A stretch of 64,000 bases of DNA from Marisa cornuarietis. Its lineage: Eukaryota; Mollusca; Gastropoda; Architaenioglossa; Ampullariidae. Under the pieces are notes generated by a model that ran no database searches, was not told the DNA's origin, and saw nothing but the letters and a program-made list of their open reading frames with translations. The stretch covers positions 248,001-312,000 of the forward strand of contig SMMW01000549.1 of NCBI GenBank assembly GCA_004794655.1. The letters are read 5' to 3'. Shown here piece after piece: positions 24,168 to 37,759 of the stretch. Made by a program: the position numbers and the translations under genes. The stretch's first letter is position 1, and each line of letters starts with the position of its first letter.

Positions 24168-27100
24168 AGAGCGACACTTAAAATCGAATATTTGATATTT
24201 CAAATAACATCGAATCAAACAGCCGACCAATGATAAGCGTGATTTTATAGCACATGACTAAACATTCTCTTAACACAGACGGCAGTACTAATGATTAAAA
24301 TCTCATATTTTCTGTTGTCAGGAAGAAAATACTACGGGGTTTCTTTCAATGTTTTCTACGATTTTTGAGAATTATATTAAAACAATTCGTCGTCAACTTT
24401 AATAAGTAAATTAATTAGCAAAATCTCTTATCTCTCTTACTTGTTCTCGTCTCTGCCTGCAGTGGTATCATTCCAAGCCATGAATCTGACAAGTAACTGG
24501 GGAAATAGGAGGCAGTATTTTTTATACATGAACTAAGCACAAACGATGTTCAAGTCCTGGTTTTTTTTCTGTACAGGTCTTTTGTTATCGCCTTCCATGT
24601 TTTGACCACTGAGACTTTTTTCATGCTTTTGAAAAAACAAATTTCGATTAGCCCAGTGTCTTTCAATGGCTATATGAAGGTTGCTCCGATATTTTCCTTC
24701 TCGTGTAATTTTAAAAGTACACTAGATGTAGATCTATGTAGTTTTTTGTGTAACTTTAAAAGTACACTATAGGCCTATAGTTTTTCGCTTTTTTTCAACG
24801 ATCCCCCAAATCGTGATTTTACTTGAACAGCTACAAAAAAAACCCCACACACATCGTCGTCAAATAAAGGGGGAGGGGAGTTGATATAAGGAGGACTTAC
24901 ATCTAGATTTAACCCCTGCTAATTTCATACGGGATAAAGGGTCTACCTCTTTGCTCCCCTTACAGAGGTACTTGCAGCACATTGCATCTGGATGTTAGAA
25001 AGTACAAAGTATTATGGAGGAGACACGTTAATGTATGGAATTTTCCAGCTACATTTCTCTTGGAGCTTGCTGAATGAACAGAACAGAAACAGGACAGAGC
25101 GGAGAAACGCTTCAAGTTTTTGTGTAGTTCTGACGATCACCAGTCAAATTTTGCACCTAAAACAAAGAGGCATTCAGTAAAAAAACAAAACAAAAAAACA
25201 ACAACAACAACAACAGCACACACTACCAAATAATTGAAAACTAAGTTTACCTTCCTTCTAGCCACCTTGTCCCCCCGGCGTGAAAGGGGAGAGAAGCTAG
25301 AAAGGGGACGAACTGTAACGAAGACATGAGTCCACCCTGTCGACACCAGTCAGTACCAGTTTCAATTCAAGTCTGAATGGCTTTTTTTACCTCTAAAATA
25401 AACGCTTACATAGAAAAGTTCTAGTGCACCTTAAAAAAGGACCTTTGTTTGTGCATACTCACTCATGAATTGAATTACAGCTTTTAACACGAAGGGAACA
25501 GCCCCTGGGTGGGGTGTTGATTACAGGTTCAGGGTGGATGTGAATCGTTCAGCACCATCGTCTAACTTGTTAAGTACAAGAGGACTAAGCTGTCGAACGT
25601 TACTTACTGTTAACCTTAAGTGGGCTGCGTGGCCATCGCAGGCAGAATGGAGACTTGTGGTCGGACCTGCTGATGGTCTTGGCTTTGCTGAAGTCAGATG
25701 CTGTACTTTGCACTGCGTTGACGTGGGTAGCAGTGATTTATCTGAATAAAATCTTGCTTGCATCGTAATTTGCCACCAGGTTTGAACTTTTATTTGACAG
25801 GTCATGACAGGTCATCATCAGTTTTTCCAGGCGCACCTAAGAGTTTGTGACTGGTGGCAGGTTATGTTAGCTATACGTGCTGTCTAGTGGAACATTGCGT
25901 TGCATTCGGTTTTCAATCTTTGATAACAGGGCCAGTGACTGGGCTAACCAAGTACAATGGCACAAATTCGTCCTTTACAAGGATCTCCAGGCCTATTTTA
26001 TTACTTGACAATATCATTGATCTGCAGGCCTACTTTTATTATTTGACATTGTCACTGATCTCCATGCCTATATTATTACTTTACAATATCTCACAATTAA
26101 AAACTAGTCACTAGTGTACCGATGTAAGTTTTTCTCGTAGAAAATCATTAACGATGGTACTAGGCGAATCGGTGTAGGGCAGAGACAACATCTGAGATAT
26201 CATTTGCCAAGGTTTGAAGGAAGAAGACGCACGATTTTGAGAAACTATGACCTTAATAGCTTGATAAATTCCCCACTACCTAGTAACACCATGACCAGAG
26301 AAGGCTGGGAATTACACCCCACAAGTATTGAATTACAAAATGCAGGTTGGGGAGGGACAGCAGAAAACCAACACTGTGACCACTACAGCAGCTGTCAGCA
26401 TTATAACAGCTGTGAGTATTACGACAGCTGCCACGTGTCCCTCAACGAGTAACGAGAATTTTTTCAAGACCACAGGTGGACCCTTCATGATGAGTATTCC
26501 TGTCTTTTTGCATTTCTATGGAGAAAATTGTGCTGGAAACAACGTTTACTTAAACCAGAAAGCAAAACAACAACAACAAACTAAACACAAAAATGTCCAA
26601 TCAATAAACCAATCCAAAAATTCAAAACAAACCAATCCCTCAACACATCAATTCAAACAATCCCAACTCAGCCAGCCAAGCAAGCAAGCAAAAAAAAAAA
26701 AAACAAGCAAGAAAATCGACACACCATTCGATAGGTGTTCAGTCCATAGAGTGAAAAGGACTTTATCATCTACTTCGTTCATTCTGATTCATCGAGGCCC
26801 AGAATTGCCGAAAACTATATCACTAATTCGATAAGGAGGATGGCGATGACTAATACTGATGGTCTATTTACCTTAGACATCAGGGAGTCTTTCCTCAACG
26901 GGTTTAGCCTTCTTGCAATGCAGCCTGTGAGGGACTCGGTAGCAGATCAGATGCATATACCCGAATTTTATTGATAGACATCCAGCATGTCGAACCCGCA
27001 ACAATACTAACTACTTCCACCACACCAACCGGTAGTTTGCTGGAATTTGGAGCGAGGTCATCAGCTGACGACATCCTCGATAGCGGGACATCCGAAACGA

Positions 27101-28996
27101 CTGCTCCCCCGTCCCCTTGTACCCTGTTGCCATCATCCTGCTCCTCACATGGCGCGGTACAATGGGATTCAGGTCATGAACCAGTCACTCTAAACATTAC
27201 ACATCTCACAAAGCACACACCGAGGTTGCGCACCATGCTGCCAACATGCAGCCAGCGTGCAGCCATTGTGCTCCCCATCACCTTGGCATCAGAACTCATC
27301 TCGTAAGCTTGACACCTCATCATCAATCGTTTTTTTTTTTTCGTTTCGTCGCTCTAGCAGGTGATAAACTGAGGTGAGTACTCGTCTATTTCTTTCTCGA
27401 TTAAAAGAGTCAATCAATTAACGAATAATTTTTGTTTATTTTTGAAAGATCGACCATTCAGTAACTGCTCTTTACTCCTTACCTAAGACAAGAACCCTTG
27501 CCACTTTACCTACCATGACCCCCTTACGTCAATTTTAAGAAAACTGTCTAACGGGCTTCAAAAGACTGCAGTGCATTTAAAGTGTGTAGCATGCATGCGT
27601 TATTCTCAACAGAAGACCAGCTCTTGCCTTTTTTTACATGTAAAGAAATATACGCAGCGGGCTTGAAAGGCTGAGGGTCATTAAACTTTTTATGTGTGGT
27701 ACAAAACACACGAGCCGCAAGTTCAGATCGCGGCCGTTGAAAATAGTGTAATCAGAGCGTGACGTCACAATGGTGAACAGGCTATCAAGAACAGTGGCTA
27801 ACCACCATTATTTAAAGAACTAGTGGGGTGCAGACTGTGCTTTAATGATTGGGTAAGGCAAGATACTATTTCTCCAGATCTGTATGAATACACACTCACT
27901 GTTCTCGAGATTCACATCAACATCAGCAAAGAGGTCAACAATATAGATGCCAGGACTGCACGTGGATACATTACGTTGTGAAGACCTCACCCAGTGGGAG
28001 AGCTTGCACCATATGCTAGAGAGGCGATTCTGTGTGTACAAACGCGACGTCACGATTTGGCTTTCTGTACATGGCGACGTTTGTAACATGGTAACTCGAT
28101 AACGGAACGGGTGCGTTCAGTCAAATTTGTGGAAATAATATCTTTTACCGAACTTTGCTCAATCATTTTACACCCCACTCGTACTTTAACGAGTAAAGTC
28201 AAAGTGCGACCACTAATCTCATTTAAGAAATATTAATGAAAGCGCTTAGCACACAGTTAAGTTGAAAGCAGCAGCTGCCGTTTGCTCCAAAGCCGCGCGA
28301 GCCACTCACATGGGGGATGATTACACTTGGAACACGTGTAGGTAATGAGATGTTTTTGCTTTGAGATACCAGATTACATTAACGGATGTTTTGATCAGCA
28401 GGTTTTACTCGAAGAAAATAAACAACAAAGTCTACGTTAATGTTCGTGTTTTCCTGCAGGCGGCACTTAACAAAATCAAGGGTGGGGAGACATCGTTTTT
28501 AGGACTTCAAAGTGTACCGCAGTCATCATAGTTGAGTGAATGAGAGAGAAGGTTGGCGAGAGAGGGTGATTGCATTAATCTATATAAACAAGATAGATAG
28601 ATAGGAAGGAGGGAGGGAGAGACGTAAGAGGGAGGGGAGATAGAAGAGAGGTAGAAAATGAATCCTTGCTGTAGCTAAGAAATCAAGTCTGTGAAATAAT
28701 CAGTTGTTAAATAAATAGTCGGTATCCCAGTGATAAACCAGTTAGATGAGGAAAGTCATCCTCTGAAACTTAAAGACTTTAAAGAATATAAAACAGATGT
28801 GTAGGCTCATCAACTTAACCCAGAACATACATGCGCGTGTGTGGCTTTGCACTCAAGGCAATGATGACAATTTACAAACTTGTTGACTGATCATCTCTAA
28901 CAAACAACAGCTTTTTTGTATACACACACGCGCGCGCGTGCACAGAGAGAGAGAGAGAGATTCCACACAACAAAAAATGTACACAAACAAACACAC

Positions 28997-28999
<3 letters not shown>

Positions 29000-29040
<41 letters not shown>
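29000..29040. repeat. (CA)n microsatellite
   Basis: About 40 bp of CA flanked by AAACAAACACAC on both sides, preceded by a (GA)n run at 28943-28961. Confidence 0.95.
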
Positions 29041-29044
<4 letters not shown>

Positions 29045-31762
29045 AACACACACATGCGCAATAAAAATAGAACCTTGAAAATTATATACTTACATATCTT
29101 TTTGAGAAAGCTTGCAAAACAAGAACTGAGACTGAACATGAAGATAAGACAGAGATTACGTTTTGTTCACTGGAGACCAGGATTTGTGTCTTGGAGTTTC
29201 TCAAACTTCGAAATTTACATCAATCAAAATAATCTCGCTGTGACTTGATGATTTTTTCTGTATAAAACATACGGTTTATAAATTTCTTATTTCCTACTTT
29301 GAAAAATATTTATTATTTTATCTTAAAAAATCTCGGGGCGGGTTCAGGATAGAACTCATTTTATTGCTTCTTGTATAGTCTGTTTGTTTTAATGAGACAG
29401 ATTACGGGACACTTAGACTTCCCGTTATTACACATTGCACAGATATGTTGTGAACAGTTTAACCTCTCTTTTATTAAGAGCACTTTGAAAAAAAATGAAG
29501 AGTTCAAAGTATTTTTTTTTACCTTGTTTTGCTGTTTTTCTGTTATTACTTGAGGTCTGACGCACAAACTCTTTCAAAATACTCTCTTATTTAAGCAGCA
29601 GATGACTTGACAGTCTTTTAACATCTTTGCTATTCATTGCTTTTGAAAGCGTGGCTATATGATGGTCTTAACATTGCTCTATGATTTAATTCCGTTCCAA
29701 AGGTAAAAGATATTCGTGCACCTGGTCTTAAAAACAGCCCGCTATTGTCCGAGGTAAAGAAAGCTGCGAGTTTTGTGCTCCTGACTCTAACACCTAGCTC
29801 TTAACGGACCTGTTTGTCGTTATGCGTATTTCAAGGAGAAAAAAAAATCAAGCTTATCATTAATGGACCAACTGACTGTTTCCGTTTCAGCCACTGGCAC
29901 TTGACGAGCTTCATTTTTAATCCTTATATAGTTAAAGTCTTAAACGTGGAGAAATATGAAGAGGTTAGTATTAGTTATTTTGGCCTGGGATTGGAAGGCA
30001 TTTAAAAGCAAAGTGTTTTGTTTGGGCTTCAAAGAAGATGATCCTTAATATTAAGATCAACTTGAGTGCAGTTTTTTAATGTATGAGTATAAATCACTAC
30101 AGTACAATGCAGTTACTTCCCAGAACCGAGAAATAAATCCCTTCTTTTGCAGGATGCAAGTCTTTACGTTGCCCGTCTTAACTCTGACGATGTAGACAAA
30201 GCAAAGATGGAGAGATGACCGACGAATCTTAAGGATGACAATAAAACAAATTAAAAACCATTGAATAATATCAATCATAGATTCAGAATCAACATATAGT
30301 CGTAAAGCTGCCGGCTTATTGCCCATTATGTTCCCGCAAGTGCCACGGAAAATCTTCGATAGGCCATTCAGAGGGCCTTCTACATGTACATCCCCTATAC
30401 ATCGACACGAACAGTCTCACCCCAGTCTGCGCTCGATTTTTCTAATAATTTTTTTTAGGAGGGGGATGTTCTCGTGTAAGCTAGAGGCTCAAATAATGGG
30501 GTAACGTATTTAAAAGAAAATTGTTCTAGCAAAACTTTGGACAATGAAAATTCTGATGCTGAAATTCGATTGTAAGATATTGTAGCAAGCTGAACCTATT
30601 CAATCAAAAAAATATTTTATACTCGAGTTGGTCTTTAAGATCTTGTATTCTTTGAGACTAGTCTGGCTGAGAGAAAATTGAGCAGGAGGATCTGAGCCGG
30701 ATTAAGAACAAGAGACAACATGGAGAAGGATAAAGTACATGAACAGTACAGATATAAACTTCATTCTGAAAATGTCTGCAGACTGAATACGTTTGAAAAT
30801 AAATTTAATCGATTTAACAAGTCTATGAACGTTATCACAAAATATGCAGACACCTAAGTTCCAAGTGTGTGTTCCGAAACAGACTTTGCCCCTACCTGGA
30901 CAAAAGTAGAGCACTAGATAAGATATTCAAACTTTCCTATTCACCCAAGACTTATTTTTTAACTGAGCTTTTTTTTGGGAGGGCGGGAGGCGGGGGAGCG
31001 TTGCTAGACTAAGGTTGAGGTGCGTCTACACCGAGGCCAAGCTACGATCCGAGCAACGCTCTCTCGCTGATAGCACAAAGACCTACCTTGAGACTCGGTA
31101 ACACCTTCTTTCCACTTTTATTTTATTTCATCATCATCATGGTCATCATCGTGGTCATCATCATGGTCATCATCATGGTCATCATCGCCGTCGTCGTCAT
31201 TCTCACCACCGTAGAGGATGGAATTGGACAAAAGCGTCAACAAGAGTTTAAAAAAAAAGGCTAGGTTTTTTTTCTGTACCTGTTTCCTATAGCTCCTGGC
31301 ATGTCAAACATATGACAACAAGATCGCAGTGATGAATGCTGAAATGATAGACCTGCTCTGTCAGCACTGCTTCAGCGATTAAAATTAGCATTGCTTAATA
31401 CCTGTCGTCGAGGGCCCCAAGGACTGCAACTTTATGCTCTGCCTTTGAGTTTACAGTTATTTCCTCGCAGTCCAGCTCTAAACTCGAGGCTATTTGTGTT
31501 GATTATGTATTCTCCATGCAGTTTGACATCTCAGCTATGGACGGGTTTCCGCGCTTCGCGAACCGACTCCATGGCGGCAGTCAAATGCGTTACCAAGAAT
31601 AATTGTTAGGAAGTGAACTTCCGTTTCAGTCAAATGGCTGATGATTGCTACTAGTGAAGCACACAGCAACATGTTCAGACTGCTTAATACCCTCCTGCAT
31701 TCCATATTTATTTAAGATCTAATATGCAACAATATTATGACCTTTATTAATATGCTTTAGGC

Positions 31763-32233
31763 CAGAGGTGGGTAAAAATTTTGTTTGCGGGTCGGTCTCA
31801 AAATTCCAAGTTATGGGGTGGACCGGTAAAATACCCAAAACCCAGTCCAGGTGACTACACAGCAAATCTAATGATAATGGAATGGACAACAAACGAGTAC
31901 ATAATTGCGTTCACTTACCGAATCTATTGTGTAAAGTAAAGCTGTTTGAATTTGCTCACAATAAAACCTTAAAACCACACTTTACTTTGAAGGCATCAGC
32001 CCACGATGCTCTCTAACGACTACATCAGACATGTCAATCGTATTATTTGTTATCTTTGTACCTGTCTGTGTTAGAATGCTACGGACTGCCGATTTCTAAC
32101 GCTGTTGTACTTGATAAATTAAATTTCAATCAAAACCCAGGTTTATTTTAAACAAATTTAAACAAGTGCACTTTACATTCTGGCGGACGGGCCGGTCCAA
32201 AGACGTCCACGGGCTGTACTTTGACCCTCCCTG
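31763..32233. mobile_element. hAT-like non-autonomous element, 471 bp
   Basis: The left end is CAGAGGTGGGTAAAAATTTT and the right end, reverse-complemented, CAGGGAGGGTCAAAGTACAG, followed by GGTCGGTC/GGACCGGCC blocks near each end. Flanking octamers ctttaggc (31755-31762) and gtctaggc (32234-32241) agree at 6 of 8 positions, consistent with an aged hAT target duplication. There is no transposase reading frame. It is not the same family as the element at 11540. Confidence 0.7.
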
Positions 32234-32337
32234 GTCTAGGCCCTCGCAAAAACATGTAGTAGCAATGTAGGGGCATACAGCTGAGTAATATCGTATATCA
32301 TCATAAAGTTACACTACTTCAAACTAGTTCATTTGTA

Positions 32338-32340
<3 letters not shown>

Positions 32341-32400
<60 letters not shown>
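32341..32400. repeat. (CA)n microsatellite
   Basis: Sixty bases of CA repeat in intergenic DNA. Confidence 0.95.
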
Positions 32401-32405
<5 letters not shown>

Positions 32406-32592
32406 CAAGAAAATGTATTGACTATGATGGAGGTGCTGTGGCTTTTTTATGTCAAGGTCCTCTTAAATGGGGCAATGGAAATCAGGTTGGTGTCTTACAG
32501 TATTTATTCAGAATGAAAAAAGAAGACCTGCACCTAAACATTTCTAGCTACAAAATGTTTCAAACAGTATCTGAGTAAAAAAAAACTTAAGT

Positions 32593-33261
32593 TCAGTTCA
32601 ATTTAAATAACATCTTATAAATATTAACAAAAATATGACATTTGAAACGATTAACACGAGATGTGCTGATCCTTGCTGTGATTGCATTGCTATAGTAAGC
32701 ATAATATAAACCGGTTCTTCTTTCAATAGAATCATTAACTGTCTTAGATAGCATGTTAAATTTTCTCAGACAGGAAACCTCCGAAGACATATTATAAGAA
32801 TGTTTTTTCCATGTTTTGTAGAGGCATTCTCTTTAAATTTGGTTATAAATGACAGCATATGAATCTACCAAGGTAACAAATTTTCTTCATAGAAAGCTTT
32901 TGCACAAAACTTTCAGTCTTACCTTCCATTCATGTCCGATATTTTGATGGCATTTTGTGTTGTAATGTTACATGCTTAAGTCTTGCTATAACGGTAGGAT
33001 CTGGCAGCCTTAAGGACACAATAATTGTTGGAAATATCGCCATAACCTTTGACCACCAAAACATCGTCTTCCTGCTCCTTGACTCTAGCTTCATGAACTG
33101 TAGACTTTCCATTAAAAATGTGAACTAAAATTCCATTAAAACGTTTCCATCAATTCACAGTCATGAAGAACTACAATACTTTTAAAAAGCCGAGAGTAAA
33201 CTTACGAGGCAAAACATACAGCCGAAAACTTGTCTTCAAAATTTTCAACGGCGGCCTTCAT
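32593..33261 (-). CDS. Tentative three-exon gene or pseudogene, unrecognised
   Basis: The candidate minus-strand exons are 33206-33261 (ATG, MKAAVENFEDKFSAVCFA, donor TC|GTAAGT), a middle exon ending at 32923 with donor GGAAG|GTAAGA, and 32593-32830 (acceptor TTTAAAG|AGAATG), which joins the middle exon in phase and runs 78 codons to TGA. The middle exon encodes DDVLVVKGYGDISNNYCVLK but has an in-frame TAA before ACNITTQNAIKISDMNGR, and its acceptor is weak. The last exon contains RRTGLYYAYYSNAI, faintly like the EMGLYYSYY motif of DPY19 proteins; I do not rely on that. It could be a decayed gene or chance. Confidence 0.2.
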
Positions 33262-33658
33262 CTTAATATTCGCAAATGGTCACGAAAACCGTCCATACAT
33301 ATAAACAGATGACGTACATCCTGGACAGGAAAGTCTTGACTGGACGTAGTTCTTCTGGCAGGACACATGGTGTGACGGTGATGTAACGTGTCAAGGCCTT
33401 TCTGATAAATAAACTCCCCATCTCCGCTTTACTCGGGTGCTTCATAACCACCTTCGCTATTTAAAAACTATATAATAAAACATTGGCTAGGGATTTGCAA
33501 TTTCTGGGTCGGCCATAAACGATCATCTCAGACTAGCGTGGAGGCCCGCCATATAATTTAGCAAGCTCTGAATCCAGAAAGGAAGATGGGGGCAGCAGAG
33601 ACAGTACAGCAGAACCGTTAAAGGATGTCAGATGGAAGACTGGCGTATGCATGAGGGT

Positions 33659-33736
33659 AACTTTAGAGTATGCTTGATTAGAGTATGCGTGACAGTCGAC
33701 TGTCACGCATACTCTAATCACGCATACTCTAAAGTT
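33659..33736. repeat. 78-bp near-perfect palindrome centred on GTCGAC
   Basis: The two 39-bp arms meet at 33697/33698 with no spacer and differ at one position. Each arm contains GAGTATGC twice. The palindrome lies inside a looser array (about 33640-33930) of AGAGTATGCGTGAC-like units in direct orientation, so it looks like a head-to-head junction of two array units. Confidence 0.9.
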
Positions 33737-34160
33737 ATTATTCCAGTGTGCGTGAAAGAAACAGTAGAATCTGCGGGAAAAAAAGCTGTAGAGCCTGCGT
33801 GACTGAAACAGTAGAGTGTGTTTGACAGCAACGGTGTGGTAAGTGTGTCGAATCACTAGAGTATGGGCGAAAAACCTGTTAGAGTCTGGATAACAACACT
33901 CTACAGTATGCGTGACCGCAAGAGCCGAGTGTTGGTAAAGTTTTCTTGTCGATGTTTCACACCTCTTCCACACACGCACGCACTCTCTCTCTCACTCACA
34001 TGACCAGAGCACGTAAAGGTGAGATGTTCTGTTACTGGGTGTCTCACTACAAACTATTGCTGTGTCAGATCTGTGCTGCTCACATTTGTTCTGCAGGAGG
34101 TGAGTGTGGTTTTTTTCACGTGTTTGTCTACGAGTATGCATGTGAAAGCGTGCTTTTTTA

Positions 34161-34164
<4 letters not shown>

Positions 34165-34227
<63 letters not shown>
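34165..34227. repeat. (GT)n microsatellite
   Basis: About 62 bp of GT repeat with no sequence context suggesting function. Confidence 0.95.
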
Positions 34228-34230
<3 letters not shown>

Positions 34231-36930
34231 GTGAGAGAGAGCTTTTTCGAATGTTTGTGCGTGCTGGTTAAGTGTTGCTAAGGTTTCTATACAGAGAATA
34301 AAGCTGAAGATTTTCTTTTCAAGCAATTAAACATGATGACAGTCATATTCCGTCTTCAGAAGCTAGCATAAAAGTTGTGAAGGTGAGTCACTTCACCTCC
34401 TTGTCATCCTCTTCTCGACAGCGACACAGAATCAGAGACAAGACAAAACACAGATTTGGTAATCATTAAGGACCGAATCAAAGTTATTTATCAAAGAAGA
34501 GAAAGACTGAGATGATCAGCGAAAACCTTACAGTGACCCTTATCCAAATCGGACATCAAGTTTGATCTAGCACCAAGGTAACAGCATCCACACTTTTTTC
34601 CACACGAAACAGAGATATTGAGCTGGGGGAGGGGGTAAAGGGGCTCAGGTCATATGGTGTAAGCTTACCGAGACCAATGAGTGAACTGTTGCCGAGACAC
34701 CACAAGACGTCGCCATGTTGGTAGCCGACACCATCTTGAGACCTCACAATCCTGTGATGAAATCGTCCTCACAATCCTTTCCTTGGTTTTCACTGACATT
34801 AGTGTTTGGGCGTTCTTACAAGACTGAGCATAAACACATTTGATCGTCATGTTGATCACACATGGTCTATCAAAGCCTTCAAAATATGTCCTTTTACGAC
34901 CCCTCAAAAATTGGCTTTCATGTTATTTATTTGGAGCACGTCTTTTTTCCTTCGTTGAACCGGAGGTAATGAACGCTGTGTGACGTAGTCCAAACGTTAA
35001 ACTGTTTGCAGGGAGAAATTAGGATTTTCACTTCGTGAGATTTTTTTGTGGTTTTCAGGTTATTTTTAGTGTTGGGCTTCATGAGCTTGCCTCGAGCATT
35101 AGACATCTACGTCATGATAGAGACTGCTATGCTTCTCGGGCTGAAATCGAAAGCAGAAAATCTTAATTTAGAAAACTTAAATAGCATTTTTTTCTTTCGA
35201 CTGCTTAATGTGTATCCTTATTTTTGTTTAGCAGTCTTTTCTGGTTTACGCTGCACTGAAATGACTAAGCTTGTATCCCCGAGATTGGGATGGTTTTGTA
35301 CTTTATAATGACATCGTACAACCGCAGAATCGAAACTGCTTGTCTCTCTTATGTAAAACAAATGTTTTAAAAAAGTAAAAAACAAAAAGTGAGAAAGTGG
35401 ACTCAGAAAGTCCTCACTCAAATATAGACCGAAAGTTGAGGAAAAGGCAGAGGATTATCCACCATCAGTTCAAAGCTTCTAGAGGAGCTGTGGTTGATGT
35501 ATTTGCTGTAATTTTCTCGTCAAACCTTCGTTCGCAAAGATAATAATCTGGTAATGATGGTAATCCCTTCATTCAAATGCGTTCAGCTTCAGGTGTTCAT
35601 TCAGGGGCTTTGACTTAGTAAATCTTTTTGTTGAAATGCTTGAGAAAACTGCTTTGTTCTTGCCTAAGTCAAAGGTAAAAATAAGTGTGTTTTGTTTGCC
35701 CAAAATTCCCTTTTTTTCTCCACTTTCAAAATAATATGTGGGTGGGTTGTGAATGACGTGTCGTGGTGCAACTCCTGGTCACGTGAGCACCAGTATCTTT
35801 AAGAATCAGTCGTACATAAAGTGTTTTGCTAGACTGACACACGTGTTTGCACACGCACGCTTGGATGCGCACGCAGCGATGCATTCCCCTGCAAGGAAAA
35901 CAGGATAAGCAATACACTCCCCAACATCCTAGTACTGTCTTTTTTTTCCTCAATCTCTCTCTCTCTCTCTCTGAGTGTGAAGATGTCTCCGCCAATTGAC
36001 ACGATCTGTCTCGTGTAAAGCACTGTATTATTTAAAAGAAAGTTACGTGATAGTAATATCTAATTCAGATACCTGATTCTGATTTGGTTGAGGGATAATT
36101 AAAAAGTGTTTATATTCACAGAACACAGCCGCCAATTGTCAAGCATTCCTCTTTTTTGTGTTTGCGAGCAAGAGACAAACTTTAAATGGAAATGGAAATG
36201 TAACTAGTGATACAACAGCAACAAACACGTGTCTAGTCTCACGGCGACATTTTCCTGATGAGTTCTGGAACTTTCCTCGAATTACGAGGACTAATTACGG
36301 AGAGTAAGCCCCCACCCCACCATTTCCCCACCCAGCTGTACACTGTCGCCGAGCCAGCATCCTCCTTGTCGATCCCCCCCCCCCACAAGGATCTTCGAGA
36401 GCAGCATGGCCGCCAGGTGACGATCCCCGTAGCACCGCATCTTTCAAAACATTTGAAGCTTCTTTTGTTCTTTCGTCGTCTGGCGGAAGGCGGCTGGCGG
36501 ATGACAAGCGTGACTGCGAGTTGCTACACCCTGGTTTTGTAGCTCAGCGTCAGCTTTGTTTAAACGCACTCAATCGCCGTTAAGGCCGGTAAACTGGCAG
36601 GTGTATCGAGATGCCGGTCGAGAAGAAAGCACGTATTCGCGCGACAGGTAACGCTGAAGAACACGCCGACCGCGCTTAAAAAAAAAAAAAATTACCCTCC
36701 CCGCCCTCTGCTCCTCCACACCCATACATCCCACCCCCCACCATACCCTCCCTGGAAACAGGAATTAAGACCACAATGCAGACTGTGTGCGAGCGATTTC
36801 GACTGACAAGCGATGCGGACGACAGATCCGTTAAGTTTGCGCCGACAAAATGCGACACTTGTCAGCGCACGGATGCGTGTTGACCACCCCACACCCATCC
36901 TTCCTTCCCAGGCCAACAGATATGTCACCA

Positions 36931-36936
<6 letters not shown>

Positions 36937-36987
<51 letters not shown>
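36937..36987. repeat. (CA)n microsatellite
   Basis: About 50 bp of CA repeat in a GC-richer stretch (36250-37220) that contains C-rich runs but no recognisable exon. Confidence 0.95.
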
Positions 36988-36995
<8 letters not shown>

Positions 36996-37687
36996 GCCGG
37001 TGTAACATCACCTCTGGTGTGACTACAGCATTTGCCTCCGTTTTACTTGACGTCGCTACACCTGTACAGGTGAGCAGTGAGCGGGGGTGGAGGAAAGGTT
37101 GAGGATGGGCCGGTGCAGATGGACAGCAAAACAGACTTCTCTACACTTGAATTTAATTAATGAACGGCGATCACCCCCTCCCCCCCCTCCAACCCCGACC
37201 CTTCCGCACAGGTCACGGTGACGGTTAACGACGGAGCCTCGATTTCAAAAGCGCTGTTTTAATAGACGATACGTGCAGCCTCCGCCATATGGCTGGCTGC
37301 ACAGCTGAAGGTCAGGTCTGTCGAAATAAATGAATGGGGAAGAAAAGAAAGAAAGAATCCGTGGGACCTACAGATGTGCAGAGCACGGCTGTACTGTCAT
37401 GAAGACAATTAAGCTTGTGACATGGTTTGGTGAAGATGTTCGCTGCGCGAGGTGGAACAAAGTTTAGAATCAGATCTGCTGGGGGAGACAGAGATTATCC
37501 ACTGACGTTTGGTGTAATCCACGACGAGAAAATTTCTGAGCTCTTTTGTGGTTATTTGCGTGGAACATCAAGAAAACCTCAAGGTGTGAATTTATAACTT
37601 CCAGCTTCTTGAAGGTAAGAACCACATGCAATGGCTTCATATTTTGTATTACACGATGTCCACAATTTTAGTTTCTGGTGTTACAAA

Positions 37688-37759
37688 GAGTGAGTGAGTG
37701 AGTGAGTGAGTGAGTGAGTGAGTGAGTGAGTGAGTGAGTGAGTGAGTGAGTGAGTGAGT
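37688..37759. repeat. (GTGA)n tetranucleotide microsatellite
   Basis: About 18 uninterrupted GTGA units. Confidence 0.95.

Noticed and set aside
26204..26834. Overlapping plus-strand frames with Thr/Ala- and Gln/Asn-rich peptides
   Set aside because: The peptides come from short repeats (ACAGCTGTNAGCATTA-like and CAACAACAA). There are no domain or exon signals.
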